A program made the translations under genes and the position numbers. Shown here piece after piece: positions 1 to 33,569 of a stretch of DNA of 64,000 nt (the first letter of the stretch is position 1; every line of letters begins with the position of its first letter). The notes beneath the pieces are model-generated. The model saw only the letters and a list, made by a program, of their open reading frames with translations, was not told the origin of the DNA and did not search any database. This DNA is from Gambelia wislizenii (Eukaryota > Chordata > Lepidosauria > Squamata > Crotaphytidae): NCBI GenBank assembly GCA_030847615.1, contig JAUMIR010000003.1, positions 70,318,001 to 70,382,000 on the forward strand, in the 5' to 3' direction.

Positions 1-1904
1 GAAGACACACACTCATTCATGCTCTTGTCTTGTTTATACAAGAGAACTTAAACTATCTGGTTCTTTTTTAAACTGTAAACATGTAAAAGTGGGGGAGGGA
101 AAGGGCGGGGAGAGACATTAATAAGCCAAATGTGATCAAAACTGCAGATACTATATGAAGCCCATCATATTTTCTTTAGCAAACCAAAGAGATGGCTCTC
201 TTAACTCAACAAATTAGGGACAGAAAAGAGAGACTTTTATGTGAATCTTAAATACAGACATAATCAGGTTCTTCTTGTGCACTTTTCCAATGCTATTTGC
301 TTGTCTTTTTATGTGTGTGTGTGATTTCAAAACTGTTACTCTGAAATAGGGAGATGAGATGAAAGAAATAACTAATGGCCCAAATCAAATAAAATGGATC
401 AGTTGCTGTATCTCAAATGTACTATGAAATATTTTAGACTTTCCACTTACATAAATAGTTTTCTCTTTTTCCCCCTGTATCACAGGCCTTTCTAAAGTTA
501 TAATCTGACTGAACATATTTCTTAGAAATCCTTTTAATGCCAAAACTGCATATCCACTCAGAAGTAGACCTTACAGAATTAAGTGTGACTTAACAACTAA
601 GTGGAACACTCTAAATTTCCTTAGCTCTTTAGAAAGCAGATTTGTATAGTTTCTCTTAATTAAATTTAAAAACTTTGGAACAGGAGGGAGATTGAAGCTA
701 AGAACACAATGGCACCTTAGTTGAAGGCCTTTTATTATACAAAAAAAATCTATAAGGCATATGCATGGATTGAACTCATAATGTGATAAGCAGTTCATGA
801 ACACAGCTTCTTTGGTTTGGAGAGATTTTAACCACCTAGTTCAGCCTTGTCTTTTGGAGGTAAAGGGGATTTCCTTTCCCCTGTAACTCTAGGAGAAATT
901 AGGCTGGTAAATCAAGGATCCAACTTTATTCCGGGAAAGAAATGCATTTCTGTCTCCCACTCTGACAGATTGTAATCCAAAAAGAATGGAATCCCAGAGC
1001 CATGAGCTGTTACACTCTTAACATAGTTTGCCAAGGTTGCCAAGTTAATACTGCAAAGCACATGTGTTGGGGAAACTCCATGAAGCCAACAAATGTGATA
1101 GAAGTTCTGTCTTTTAGGTGTCAGTTGATCATTTACAGACTCCTGGAAGGCAGAAAACCACTTCTCAGTCCTTGCTACATAGCCCATTCTCCAGTTTCTT
1201 GGTGTTCAAAGAGCAAAATATACTATACAGTATAACCTTCACAGCGTCAGCTTGTTGTTTTGGAAGAATTTCTCTAGCACCAGGATATATAAATAACAGA
1301 GATGCAAGCATTTTTTGGGTTAGTACATGTGAAGGCATTTTCATTCCCCCCTTCAGGGTCTGCACTGATCTTGCTAAAACATGGAAAGCTCCTATGCAGT
1401 TATTTTAACATACTTATCTCATACACAGTTTCATTACAGGGAACTGCATTGTGTCTCAATTTACATGAATTGGATTGCATGCTTGAAGCCTGTGAAAAAC
1501 AGCTTGTCAGAATTGCCAAGTGTTGCTCACTGACCTTGTCTTGTTGGAATGATACCGGAATATATGCATGGTTTTAATATGGTTTATTAAGAGGCACCAG
1601 CTTACTGCAAAAGAAGGAGGATGATCTACCTCACTTCTGTTAAAGTTTTGGGAAGGAAATGAAGGGTGATCTTGTCTGCTACTGGTGTATATAGTTGCTG
1701 GAAGATTGTTCAGCAAGTGATAATTTCATAAACAATCACTTGGGAAACAAGGCATCTGAGTAATGGCTGTTTGCCATGCAGTACCTTAACTTCCATTATG
1801 CTTTTTTCCAGTGTATTTTATTATTTACTTTTTTTTATCAGCCACTTTGAATGTATGTTATTGTAGAAGATCAGAGTATTGGTTATATGAATAAATCATA
1901 CGTG
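1..1904. other. No gene recognised
   Basis: AT-rich unique-looking sequence. Open frames of 66-96 codons occur on both strands, but none shows a domain, splice partner or codon signal. No repeat family was recognised with confidence. Confidence 0.5.
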
Positions 1905-1913
1905 TGTATGTGT

Positions 1914-2433
1914 AACCACTTGTTGACTAGCTATATTGTCCTGTCAGGTGGTAGTAGGGGAAAACCTTACCACACTTGTCCTAGATCAGAATTACAGAGA
2001 AAGGTAGAAATGACAAGCTTTTCACCCAACTGGCCATCTGCACAGCCATGGTAGAAATGGCTGTCCTATCTACCCATGTGTATCGTTCTGCCAAGTGGTA
2101 AAGAAAATCTTAGTACTGTAGTTTTTGTTCATGGTAATGGTAATTAAAGGTGAATACTTATCTAGTGGTAACTTAACACCTTTTGCATGATACTTGCCAC
2201 TAGATAAGTTGATCCTCTATATTATCTTACCAAGTGGTAGGGAGAAACAAACATTTTATGGATGATGCAGAGAAGCAATCCATAATCCTTGTTCCTCTGC
2301 ACATCAAAGAATTCATGGTGAGTGAACAAACACCTGATTTCCTTGTTACTTGAACATGAGGTTAGATGAAGAAACGTAAGGTTTTCTACGCTACTTAGCA
2401 GGACAATATAGGTGACTAGTTTACCAGGTGGTT
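1914..2433. repeat. Fold-back (palindromic) element, about 0.5 kb
   Basis: Outer arms at 1914-1943 and 2399-2433 are inverted copies (CTATATTGTCCTG against CAGGACAATATAG, with flanking AACCACTTG and CAGGTGGTT). An inner perfect 13-bp hairpin, ACTTATCTAGTGG at 2156-2168 against CCACTAGATAAGT at 2197-2209, sits near the same centre. Short CCAAGTGGTA words recur between. This is the layout of a non-autonomous fold-back transposon; the family is not recognised and no target duplication was found. Confidence 0.5.
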
Positions 2434-2504
2434 GTATACATCCTGTAACAAGTTACTACTTGGCAAAAGATAGTCTGGTGTTCATTCATTTATTGACCTT
2501 TTTG

Positions 2505-2705
2505 AAAACCTGGTGCAGTGCAGTGCTTAGAGAAGTGGACTAAGATGACTCAGGTTCAGATCTCAAGCTATTAAGGCTCATTGGATGGCTCTGGGCCAGT
2601 CATGCTCTCTCAGCCTTACCTACTTCAAAGGGTTGTGATGATAAAATGAGGAATAATTCTATGTGTGGAAGAAAATTTACTTTGAAAAGCATGTGTTAAC
2701 ATCTT
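2505..2705 (+). repeat. Degenerate tRNA-derived SINE fragment
   Basis: The stretch resembles a SINE of the form GGTGCAGTG..TTAGAG..GGACTAAGATGACTCAGGTTCAGATC, with a B-box-like GGTTCAGATC. A GGGCCAGTCATGCTCTCTCAGCC body follows, then GTTGTGATGATAAAATG, typical of tRNA-SINE and L2-type tails in reptiles. Confidence 0.5.
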
Positions 2706-4099
2706 TATTTCTTTCATCACATTCTGTGTTCCAGTGATTTTACCTACAGAACTGTTTCTAATGGGGGAAAATATTAACATGGGCTCTATTGTTTTTTAGC
2801 ATGTTCTTGGAAAAGACACTCCCCTCTCAAAAGTTTGTGCATGACGCAATGTGACATCTGATTGATAGACTGAAGACACATAATTCTGTTGTCAGAACAT
2901 AAAGTTTGATTGATGCAGAGAACCATAGACAACTGTCCCCGGCAAATATTCTCTCATATTAACAAGTTTGTCATTATGCTGCAGTGTGCAAATTTTATAC
3001 AGTGCAATACTCAGTAATTAACCAGATAACACAATTGCAGTCTAGTATGACAGTGCCATCACTTAAAATGTGGCTGATAGGAAAGCTGATAGAACAAGAT
3101 GAAATCTGTATGAAGTAAAATCCACGGGTTCATACTAGAAGTAAAAAATGAAATAAAATGCCAGTTTTTCTAAAAGCAACTGGATGTGGTTGAGCACCTA
3201 CAGTGGTGCTTCTAAATTTTCAGTTTTAAACCAACTTTCAAATTACCATAGGCAGGTAAAGTTACAACATAGTTCTTATAATGGTTATGGGTTTGTGCTT
3301 TTTTATTGGCCTTTAACTTTTTCAAAAAGGAAAGTTTGTAGATGGAACAGCAGGGGAAGGTAGTTGAGGAACTTGTAATTTTTTCCGGTAAAGTTTGCTG
3401 AGCAATGATGCTTATGTGTCTTTTTGAATGTAAACTTTAAGGCTAATTGCTGCTTAGAATATTGTTGTCTAACTGAAGTGGAAAATTTTACCTGATAAAT
3501 TGAGATCACAGGTAAATAGGGCACTGGCAAATATTAGTGCAGATGTTTCTGGAAATCTTATGTTCTGCCTTAATTTTAAATATTTCTTCAAGAAGAAATC
3601 AGGAATTTATTTTAAAAGAATTGTGTTTGGACATTGAATTACTATATATGTTTCTCAGGACCCTAAAAATCTCTGAAGTATTGAAGCTGTCAACCTTTTA
3701 TATGATTCTTTCCAAGATTCCTTCTGACTGAAGAACTTATTTGATGTTGTTCTCCCTCATATTTCAGTAAAGGGGTAACAGTTTAAAAACAAAACAAAAT
3801 CATATGCCCATAATTTAAATCTACTTCTCAGAAGAGAGTTAATAAACTGAGATTTGATAAAATGCAGGAAAAATATGAATATCAGTTGTTTTCTGCCTAG
3901 TCTGCATTGACAATGTGTTTCTGTTCAAACACTTCTGAAACCTCAACCCTAAAGTTTCTGTGGTCATCATTTCCCTCTAATATATATTGGTCTGAAGGTG
4001 GCCACTGCATGCTCACAGGATGTATGGCTCAGCCTGTCTAAATATATGCCTACTTTGGGTTTAGCATTTTTAATGAATGCTGTTATTCACCACTGTCCT
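2706..4099. other. No gene recognised
   Basis: Unique AT-rich sequence upstream of SNORC. Nothing beyond short chance frames was seen. Confidence 0.45.
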
Positions 4100-4505
4100 T
4101 AACATAGGGTGATGTTAGATGTGTACTCCAGTTGTTAGAAACCTGGTGCAGTCCTTGGCGCCTTTGGGTTTTGCAGCTAACTGCCAGAGGGTGTGTGCCT
4201 TTCTCTGGTTTTCAAGGGCCAACTGTAGAATCAGAGGGAAGGGGGTGGCAATTAAGACAAAATTGTAAGAGGGTGGAGCTGCTTTCTAGCTTGAGGTGGT
4301 AGGTCTCTCTGAATCAGAGTCTATGAATGATAGTGTGCAGAGTGCTTGCAGCACTTGTGCACATGTATGTGTGTTTATAGATGCATGTGAAAGGATTTGA
4401 GGGCTGACGGTACAACATTTCCTTTAGCCTCAGAAAGCTGCTTCCTTATTAAGGCTTCAGAGAGTTTGAGCATTTTCCAGAGGTGTTTCACTTCCTCAAG
4501 GAGCA
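4100..4505 (+). promoter_or_regulatory. Putative SNORC proximal promoter and 5' UTR
   Basis: This is the unique sequence directly upstream of the SNORC ATG. It holds a weak TATA-like TTTATAG at 4374-4380, and an inverted pair of SOX-like half sites, ACAA-AA-TTGT, at 4257-4266. SNORC is cartilage-specific in mammals, where SOX9 is a main regulator, so the pair is suggestive. Neither the start site nor the binding is shown by sequence alone. Confidence 0.3.
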
Positions 4506-26055
<21,550 letters not shown>

Positions 26056-26059
26056 AATC

Positions 26060-26065
26060 AATAAA
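26060..26065 (+). terminator. SNORC: SNORC polyadenylation signal AATAAA
   Basis: A canonical AATAAA starts five bases after the last base of the SNORC stop codon. A T-rich stretch (TTATTTTTTTCC) follows at 26069-26081. If used, the 3' UTR is only about 25-35 nt. No other AATAAA-type hexamer lies closer to the stop. Confidence 0.75.
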
Positions 26066-27790
26066 AAGTTATTTTTTTCCTAATATACCCTTGTCCAAGC
26101 TCCCTCCTTCTTCTGTGCTTGTGTTTTCTATGTGTGAGAGATTAAAAATAAGATCCTGTATTTCTCAAGCATCACAGGGCATCCGGCTCCTTGAGCAAGT
26201 TGTGATTGGGGCTATTTTGCTTGATGTCCCCCCATCTCCAGATACAAAGAAAGTATCTTGGTTAATCATTGCACTGATGAACTTTCGGAAGGTACATATA
26301 TATACACAGATTAAGTATCAACTTGCAAAAAATAATGTCCCCCCCCCCTTCAAGTGTAATTAAAGAAGACAAGGAACAAATGTGTATTTTGGCAGTAAGA
26401 AAAGCATATATCCAACCTCAACACGCAAGGCTACAGCTTAAATAAAATTGTAACTTGGCTTTTCATTTCTGTAATGTTAGTAGCTGCAGGAGGATGAGCA
26501 TAATATTCTGTATTTATTCTCAGAAAATTCTTTTTAACTATTCTGTGCTGTTTTCATTAAACAAAATTTGTTGTTGTGTTGTTCCTTTTTAATACTACAT
26601 TTGTCCTGGCTTATTTAAAAAATATCTTGGGAAAGTGAGGGAGAGAGATTAGAAAGCCACTCAGTTATTAACTTTGTTTGATATAAATATACAATAAGGT
26701 GGTGAGAACTGCTTCTATTTTAAATAGAAACTTGATGGACATCTCTCAGATAACAGACTTCAGTAGAGACAGCCTGAGAAGCATGTTGACTGAGCTAAAT
26801 CAGCCTTTGGCCTTTGATAAATTGTAGACAGCTTACGCTGGTATTCTCTATGGACTAAACAGCTGCTCCATAGCTTTCTTGAATCTCCGTATGCCTTTGT
26901 CACATTAATAAATGGGGATTAGTGAGAAAGAGAAAATGTGTCTCTGATACATATGGGGTAGACTTCTAAGGCTATTCAGACATTCCAGGAATGGTGATGG
27001 TGGGGATTATATTGGGCATTGTACATCAGATCGTATATAATTCAACTCTGAGTTGCTGTTTCTTTCCGTGTAGGAAGAGGGTCAAGAACAACTCCTGTAT
27101 GAGGACTTAATCTTATTCCTCCTTACAGCAGCTAAACTGAAGGTAGCTACACACTGGAAATTTTGGAATTGATGAACAAAAATTTGGCTTTTGGCATTGT
27201 CTAAAACATTAACAAAGCAGACATTAAGGCCAGATAAACGAGATGGCTTTCTTTGAAATGTAATTCCTTTTATCTCTCAGATCAACAAAGACATCAGGAA
27301 TCCTCTCCTCCTTTGCCTGATGTAGCCTTTTGGAAAGACATGCTTACCCAATTTAGGATAGTAACTGTGTTGTAATCTTCTTTGTAAATCTTTGGGCTGT
27401 GACTTCATTAATATTTTAAAACACTCATATATACATTTTTGTTATTTCAATGTGTTACAAGCTATATATTTGTATTTCCACAACTATAAAGCATAAATAA
27501 AAAGGCAATATATACAGGTCTGACTGCAATGTAGAACAGCAGACCTACATGAGCTCCAAATCCATTGTTACTATAGTATACCAATGTTAACACTGGATGG
27601 GGAGGTGAAGGCTAGCTTCAGGAGGAATAAAATTAAAGAAATAAAGGCATTCACCCATGAAATTGTTAGTTTGCTCACAAAAAACAAGAACATTTGTTTA
27701 CCCTCCCCGCTATTTTATCCAGGTGCTCTTGTAATCTGGGTGAAAAAACACATATGAATGTGCCAGAGGTGCGCTGGTAGCATGCATAAC
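26066..27790. other. Intergenic, no gene recognised
   Basis: AT-rich sequence between the SNORC 3' end and the Penelope-like element. No exon, repeat family or RNA gene was recognised. Confidence 0.45.
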
Positions 27791-27794
27791 TTTT

Positions 27795-29135
27795 CTTTGA
27801 CAATGTGAAGTCAAAGGATTTTATGGCCAGCATCCATAGATTTTCTTTGGGGCTTTTTCTGGGGTGTGAGGTTGTGTTCTGGAATAGTTTCTTTCTGATG
27901 TTTTACCTGCATCTGTGACTGGCATCCTCAGAGAATGGTTGGGTAGGTGTGTGTGTGGAGTTTATGTGCTGTGAACCCCTGTTGGGGAGTATATGTACGT
28001 TTGTGTAATTGAATGGTTAGTTTCTGTGTATAGAAATGCAAGGTTCCTTAGTGTCTGTTTGGCTGATGGTTAATTGATGGGCCATTTTCTGCTGGGAATC
28101 CTCTTGTCCCTGGGTGGAATTTTTTTATAAGTGTTGAGTTTTGATTCTATTGTATTTCAAAACTGGGAGCCAGATTTTGTTTAATTTTAAGGTTTCTTCT
28201 TTCCTGTTGAGGTTGTCCGGGTGTTTGTGGATTTCAATAGCTTCTCTGTGCATTCTGATGTGATAGTTGTTGGTCTGGTCCAGAATATCTGTGTTTTTAA
28301 ATAACATTTTGTGTCCAGGTTGGTTTATAACATGCTCTGCTACTGCTGATTTTTCTGGCCAGCCCAATCTGCAGTGTCTCTCATGTTCCTTGATTCATGT
28401 TTGCACACTGCGTTTAGTGGTCCCTATGTAAACTTGTCCACAGCTGCATGGTATGCGGTAAACTCCTGTAGCTGTGAGAGGGTCCCTTTTGTCCTTCGCC
28501 GAGTGTAGCATTTCTTGGATTTTTTTGGTCTATAGATTGTTTGGAGGTTGTGTTTCCTCCTCAGTTTCCCTATTCTGTCTGTGACTCCTTTGATGTATGG
28601 TAAAAACACCTTCCCTTTGAGTGGCTGTTTTTCTTCTTCATTCCTGTGTTTTTTTCTGGGTCTGGCTGCTCTTGTGATGTCTGATCTGAAGTAACCATTA
28701 GCCTGTAGGGCCCAGTTAAGGTGCCTCAGTTCGTCCTCCAGGTAGTAGGGTTTGTAGATCCTTTTTGCACGGTTTACCAATGTTTTTATTGTGCTTCTTT
28801 TTTGTTCTGGGTGATGATTGGAGTTCTTCTGTAGGTATCTGTCTCTCTGTGTGGGTTTTCTGTATACCTTGTGGCCTAACCGTTGGTTTGGTTTGCGGAT
28901 GACTAGGACATCCAGGAATGACTGTGTTCCTTCTATTTTTCCATTGTGAATTGGATATTTGGGTAGATGCTGTTCAGGTGGTTCAGGGATGAGTCCAAAT
29001 CTTCTCTGTGGTTCCATATGGTGAAAGTGTCATCCACATATTGGAACCATGTTGTGGGCTTTTTTGGTGCTGTTTCCAGAGCTTGCTTTTCAAAATGTTC
29101 CATGTAAAATGTTCTAAGTTTTTTTGACAACATGG
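27795..29135 (-). mobile_element. Penelope-like element (RT plus degenerate GIY-YIG end), 1.3 kb
   Basis: On the minus strand, 29133-28933 encodes W-F-Q-Y-V-D-D-T-F-T-I-W with the Y-V-D-D reverse-transcriptase motif. 29017-28424 reads S-F-L-D-V-L-V-I-R-K, V-Y-R-K-P-T-Q-R-D-R-Y-L, SNHHPEQKRSTIKTLVNRAK and V-F-L-P-Y-I-K-G-V-T. The DNA after it keeps a GIY-YIG-like C-G-Q-V-Y-I-G-T-T in another frame, then E-K-S-A-V-A-E-H. The 3' end (near 27900) has CTGAGGATGCCAGTCACAGATG. Frames are broken in at least two places, and the N-terminal half is missing. Confidence 0.75.
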
Positions 29136-29204
29136 CACTCTATTTTAATCCTTTTGAATTTCTCTAAGAGTTTTTTTTTAAAATTGGCAGGATTGCTTAA
29201 GGCA

Positions 29205-29400
29205 GGGGTGGGTGACTACAGCCAGTGAGGGTGCCAATTTCTGCCTCTTAGATCTGCCATGGGCTACACAGACTGGCACTCTATGGTATTTAAACCGGAA
29301 GTCCCATTATTTTCAATGGTGTTCGCTATTATCCACGGTTTTCAGTATCCTTGCCTCCCCCGAACCAATCCCCAGTGGATATGGGGGTCCTACTATATAC
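29205..29400 (+). mobile_element. Tigger-like element, partial
   Basis: Right end CCCCGAACCAATCCCCAGTGGATATGGGGGTCCTACTATATA. The inner part GGTATTTAAACCGGAAGTCCC..TTTTCAATGG(T/C)GTTCGCTA recurs reversed at 31040-31105. The left end is not clear. Confidence 0.55.
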
Positions 29401-29404
29401 CAAG

Positions 29405-30460
29405 TCAGCTAGCTCTGCTCTCTCTCTGCTTAATTGGTAGATCTCAGACAGAAATCTTTCAGCAGGAGATGTCAGAGCTAAAAGCTGAAACCCTCCACAA
29501 AGCGTGCAAACTCTTTAGGCTGCCTTCATCTCAAAACAAGCTTCTGTTTCTATAAATGTCTGTGGACAAATAATGTATACCATTCCATTAACTTAAAGAA
29601 AAGAAAAGAAAGAAATACAGCTCTTTCAACCAGGTTTTTTTTTTTAAAGCAAAGAGGGAAATCACATTTCTTTGCCTAAGTGGACAAAGGCAGCTGGGAG
29701 GAAGTAGCAGAAAGGAGAGAAGAAACAATCAATTTGGTTCCACACAAAGCAACCAAAGGTACTGGGATAGCAGGACTGTTGTGCAAGTTGCCATTTATTT
29801 GCAAAATAGAAGCTTTCTTTCCCCTGTTTGTCCCTCCCCTCCAAAGCTGCCTTTTGAAGCAGATCCGGGAGGTGCAGGGAGGGAAGAGTGGAAATTTGAT
29901 CCATCAGTTTACCACCGAATGCAACTAGAGAGACAAAATTTTCAGAAACTTTGAAATCATGGGCGGGGGGGGCGGGGGAAAGGTTTTTAATTTTTAATTT
30001 TGCTTTCTTTTTTTAAGGGGAAAACCCCCAGAAATTCTGGACAAATTGAAACAAATGCAGTATGGCCACCGTTAGAGATTGTAAGTCACTTTGTTAGTTT
30101 AGGAATATGTATTACTTGGTATAATAGTATCATGTTTGATGTACTAAAAATATTGCTTCTTCAGAAAATAATTACAAATTTAATTTACTTTTTAAATTTT
30201 ATTTTTTGTTACAAGTGGAGCTTCAAGGTCCTAAACTGTAAGGAATACCTGAACCTCGTTGCTTTTGCCAGTTTATGAAGAGAAAAAGGGGGGGGGCTCA
30301 CTAAAAACATGAAAGAAACCTCAACATGGATAAGAATAGGTAAAACAAAATTATTTTGTCTCCTCTAATCCTTCATAGTGTCAAGGGGATATCAAGCACT
30401 TATTTTCATAAAAGAATTGAGGAAAAGAAGCCAAGAATTAAACAATGTGAGATACTATAC
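29405..30460. other. Intergenic, no gene recognised
   Basis: A-rich (29598-29650) and G-rich (29958-29980) tracts; no exon found. Confidence 0.45.
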
Positions 30461-30464
30461 ATTT

Positions 30465-30720
30465 GTTGTTATTTGCTGTCAAATTGACTTCAGCTTTTGG
30501 TGACTATATAATGAGAGACATGTAAGACACTTTGTCATCCTGCCCAGATCTCCCAAACTCAGAGCTGTGGCTTTCTTGATTGAGTCAGCCTATAATGGGG
30601 TCTTCCTCTTTTCATGTTACGTCTAATGTACAATGGCTTCAGTTTAGTAATCTTGGCTTCTAGTGAGATTTCAGGGCTCTTTACTCTCTCTCTCTCTTTT
30701 TTTTTTAGTGGTTCACGGTT
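30465..30720 (-). mobile_element. RTE/BovB-like LINE fragment, antisense
   Basis: TTGTTGTTATTTGCTGTCAAATTGACTTC..GAGAGACATG..CAGAGCTGTGGCTTTCTTGATTGAGTC repeats the 3' part of the copy at 5235. A (CT)n-T run lies at its end (30688-30710). Confidence 0.7.
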
Positions 30721-30959
30721 TCCATAGAACTATTCCATACCCCCCCCATTTTTCCAGAAAAAAAGGCATCAAAAATGGGACAGATTTTTAACCCTTGGTT
30801 TTCCCATTTTTTTTCCTGAACCTTCATATCTCTAGATACAATCTAGTGCAAATTTGTACGACTATCACCTGTTATTTTTTTGTGGTGGGAAGGAGAATTT
30901 GTTCTTTAAAAAAAAAAAAAGTTGATAAGTTGATATGTGCTAATAATTTCTTATTCAGG

Positions 30960-31243
30960 CACTTTTTGAAGGAAAGCCTAACACTGCGTCCAGGATTTTT
31001 TCAGCCATTACTTACATCTAACCACATTAAAACTGGATACTAAAAACTGTGGATAATTAGCGAACGCCATTGAAAATAATGGGACTTCTGGTTTTAAATA
31101 CCACAGAGTTGCCTTGGAGGACCTAGAAAACAGCTAGAGATGACACATTTTCTAGGAAGACTCTATAGTAGGTATGCTGGTTTGTGTCCTGTGGATAATT
31201 GAATCAATGCATAATGAATCAGTGGACAGGGGGTCCTACTGTA
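30960..31243 (-). mobile_element. Tigger-like element, decayed
   Basis: Shares CTGTGGATAATTAGCGAACGCCATTGAAAATAATGGGACTTC with 29272-29345 in the opposite orientation, and ends GGGGGTCCTACTG before TA. Confidence 0.5.
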
Positions 31244-31249
31244 TAGTCC

Positions 31250-32170
31250 TTCTAAATCACCTTGGGGAAAGCTTGGATTGCAATATACACAAACCCTTGT
31301 CTATATAACCCTTAGCCCTGTGCCTTCTGGATGAGCCCTTGCAGTGAAGAAGGTTTTAGAGTGTTGCAGTTAAATAAACACCAGCTATTATTTATTTAAC
31401 ACTTTTAATATGCAAAATGCTTTACAATCTTTAATCTGTTGGTCTGTCTCATGTTTGAGTATGTGATTGTCCTTAGACAAATTCTCTCTGTTGATCATTT
31501 CCTTCCTCCCAGAAGCATCTTGTTGCTGGTTATAACATTTGCATTAAAAGAGGAGATACTTCCCTGTTCCTTTTGGCTTTTTAAAGCTTTCCTATATACA
31601 CCAGCTAAAAAGTATTATACACAGACTGCTCAACTGATGTGCATCAGTACAATATGTCCAGACAACATTTAATTAAAAAGTGTGCCATCTTTTTTCTTAA
31701 ACCTTTTGTGTTTATGTACCCAACATGAGCACTGGAAGAGTATAATCCTCCAATATTGGCAAGGATGCATTCCATTCAGAACTCTTAATTTGACAGAAAT
31801 ATTATTTAACAAATTGTGTTCAGGGAGCATATATACAACAAGGAAAAGCAGTAAGATATATAGAACTTGGTTGGTCTGTCCAAAAATGAGTTCTTTAGAT
31901 TCTCAGATGTAGCATCCCCAAAAATGTAATGTATGCCGATTTAGCAGCCCAAAGATTGTCTTCACTGGTTTTGTTTTTAGTTCAACAGATGAGCAATTTC
32001 TAAGTACTGGAAGAGGCCAAGTGAAACCTGCTTAAGGGAAATTGTTTCATGTCCTCCTTTACCCCATACAATTCAGTGCACTATTCATTTAGGGAAGTAT
32101 AACTATGCAGTATCTATTCTGCCACCATCTTTCAGCATGTCTACACTCTTTTATTTGTGGGAGCTAGTGG
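31250..32170. other. Intergenic, no gene recognised
   Basis: AT-rich unique sequence; nothing recognised. Confidence 0.45.
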
Positions 32171-32174
32171 TAGG

Positions 32175-32400
32175 GTATATTTCAGAGGAAGGAACTGGCA
32201 AAACCACTTCTGACTATTCTTTGCCTAAGAAAACCCAAAGAAATTGGGGCATCTCTCATCATTAGGGGTTGATTGTGTGCTGCTGCAGGGCAGGGGGTTG
32301 GACTAGATGGCCCTTGTGGTCTCTTCCAACTTTGTGATTTTATGATCATAAATTCATGGTGTCACCATAAGTTGATAGGCAACTTGAAGGCACACACACA
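32175..32400 (+). repeat. Sauria-type SINE split by a CR1 insertion
   Basis: Left part GAAGGAACTGGCAAAACCACTTCTGACTATTCTTTGCCTAAGAAAACC and right part GGTGTCACCATAAGTTGATAGGCAACTTGAAGGCACACACAC are consecutive pieces of a Sauria SINE. The CR1 3' end at 32270-32347 separates them. Confidence 0.65.
32270..32347 (+). mobile_element. CR1 LINE 3' end inside a SINE
   Basis: GGGTTGGACTAGATGGCCCTTGTGGTCTC plus tail TTTGTGATTTTATGATCATA. Only about 75 bp of CR1. Confidence 0.8.
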
Positions 32401-32639
32401 TAGAGAGAGAGAAAGAGAGAGGTGATGATAATGTTTGTTTTGGTAATAAAATGCAACTGCAAGTGGTTAATCATAGCCAAAGTGATGGCTCTTACAAAAA
32501 CAGAGAGCTTTGGGCCAGGAATGAGAGACAATTGGTCTGGCTTAGTATGTTAGTAAAGAGAAGTTTGTAGTTTGAGAAGCATGGGATGGTCAGTGGGCTC
32601 AATATTAAAAAATACAGAACTGCAGCCTGAATTTCTAGT

Positions 32640-33396
32640 TCTGCCATACAGTCTGACTCTCTTTTATTTTAAAAAAATGGCTTTCCTGCTTCAGTATTTC
32701 CTTCTGCAAACTGGGAAATCAAACCTTCCTGCAGGACAGCCTCAGAGTGCAGGTGAATGAGTACTGTGAAATATTTTGAACCAAACAGACTGGATTGAAA
32801 TACATTTTTTTGCAGGTTCTACCAGTGCATTCAAAAAGTAACTACCTGTCAGTATGGCCAGTTCAAACTCAATTCCAAAACAGACACTTCCTGAGTGTAG
32901 AGATGTGGATGCAGACAGTTTATAGTTACTGTTTCAAAGGTGTTGTGTTCCTATGTTCCTAATCTCCCAGAATCTATCTTGCCACTAGAAAATCAAACAT
33001 GGTACCTTGTTGTACCATTGGATGGAACATTACAGAATCAAACCCTAGCCTCCTGACATTTGACATAGTTTTTCCAGTTGTTCAGTGCTCACTATTTCCT
33101 CACTATGCAGAGCTGGCAAATTTACACTCTTTGGAGTTCGTAGTATACCGGGAAAAATATTTTACAACTCCTAGATCTGTATAGGCACATGACAGCCTCA
33201 TCTCTTTTCAGGTGTGTCTTCAGAATTATTATCCATGCTGTGTCAAATATGCAAAATCCCCCGCTAAGTTTAAAGGTGGGAGGCCTCATTTGCCAATAGC
33301 TGGCATCTGTGCACCTTCTTCAGCATATTGAATCCTGTTGTCTCAGCCTCTGCCATAAATTGCTTTTGGCAAAGAGCAGATAACTGCATTCAGTGA
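32640..33396 (-). other. NGEF: Probable NGEF 3' UTR
   Basis: About 750 bp of unique sequence follow the NGEF stop on the minus strand. The first AATAAA on that strand is at 32668-32663 (TTTATT on the plus strand). No splice site, recognisable repeat or other gene was seen in this interval. Extent is inferred only from the signal. Confidence 0.4.
32663..32668 (-). terminator. NGEF: Candidate NGEF polyadenylation signal AATAAA
   Basis: First canonical hexamer downstream of the NGEF stop on the minus strand. A distal site further left cannot be excluded, since TTTATT also occurs near 32150 and 31390. Confidence 0.4.
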
Positions 33397-33569
33397 TCAC
33401 TGTCTGTTCCTGCTGCCCATCTTCCTCCGTTGACTGTCATCTGACTTGTGCACCCGAAAACACTCTTTCAAGTTCTGAGACCGAATCTTGGGGTTCATAA
33501 TCTCCTCACCCATAGAGCTGGGGAACCAACCTCTCTCCTGATCATGCAAACGTTCCCCAAATATCCAAC
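33397..33569 (-). CDS. NGEF: NGEF last coding exon (SH3, C half, and stop)
   Basis: Acceptor AAACCCAG|GTTGG, stop TGA at 33399-33397, 173 nt. It reads [20 protein letters not shown], then [14 protein letters not shown] and the basic end [10 protein letters not shown]. The C-terminus is the part most specific to NGEF. Confidence 0.96.

Noticed and set aside
1..4100. Exons of KCNJ13 or GIGYF2, neighbours of SNORC in human
   Set aside because: No matching exon or domain was seen in this interval.
4374..4380. TTTATAG as the SNORC TATA box
   Set aside because: Weak match with no start-site evidence; mentioned only as part of the putative promoter.
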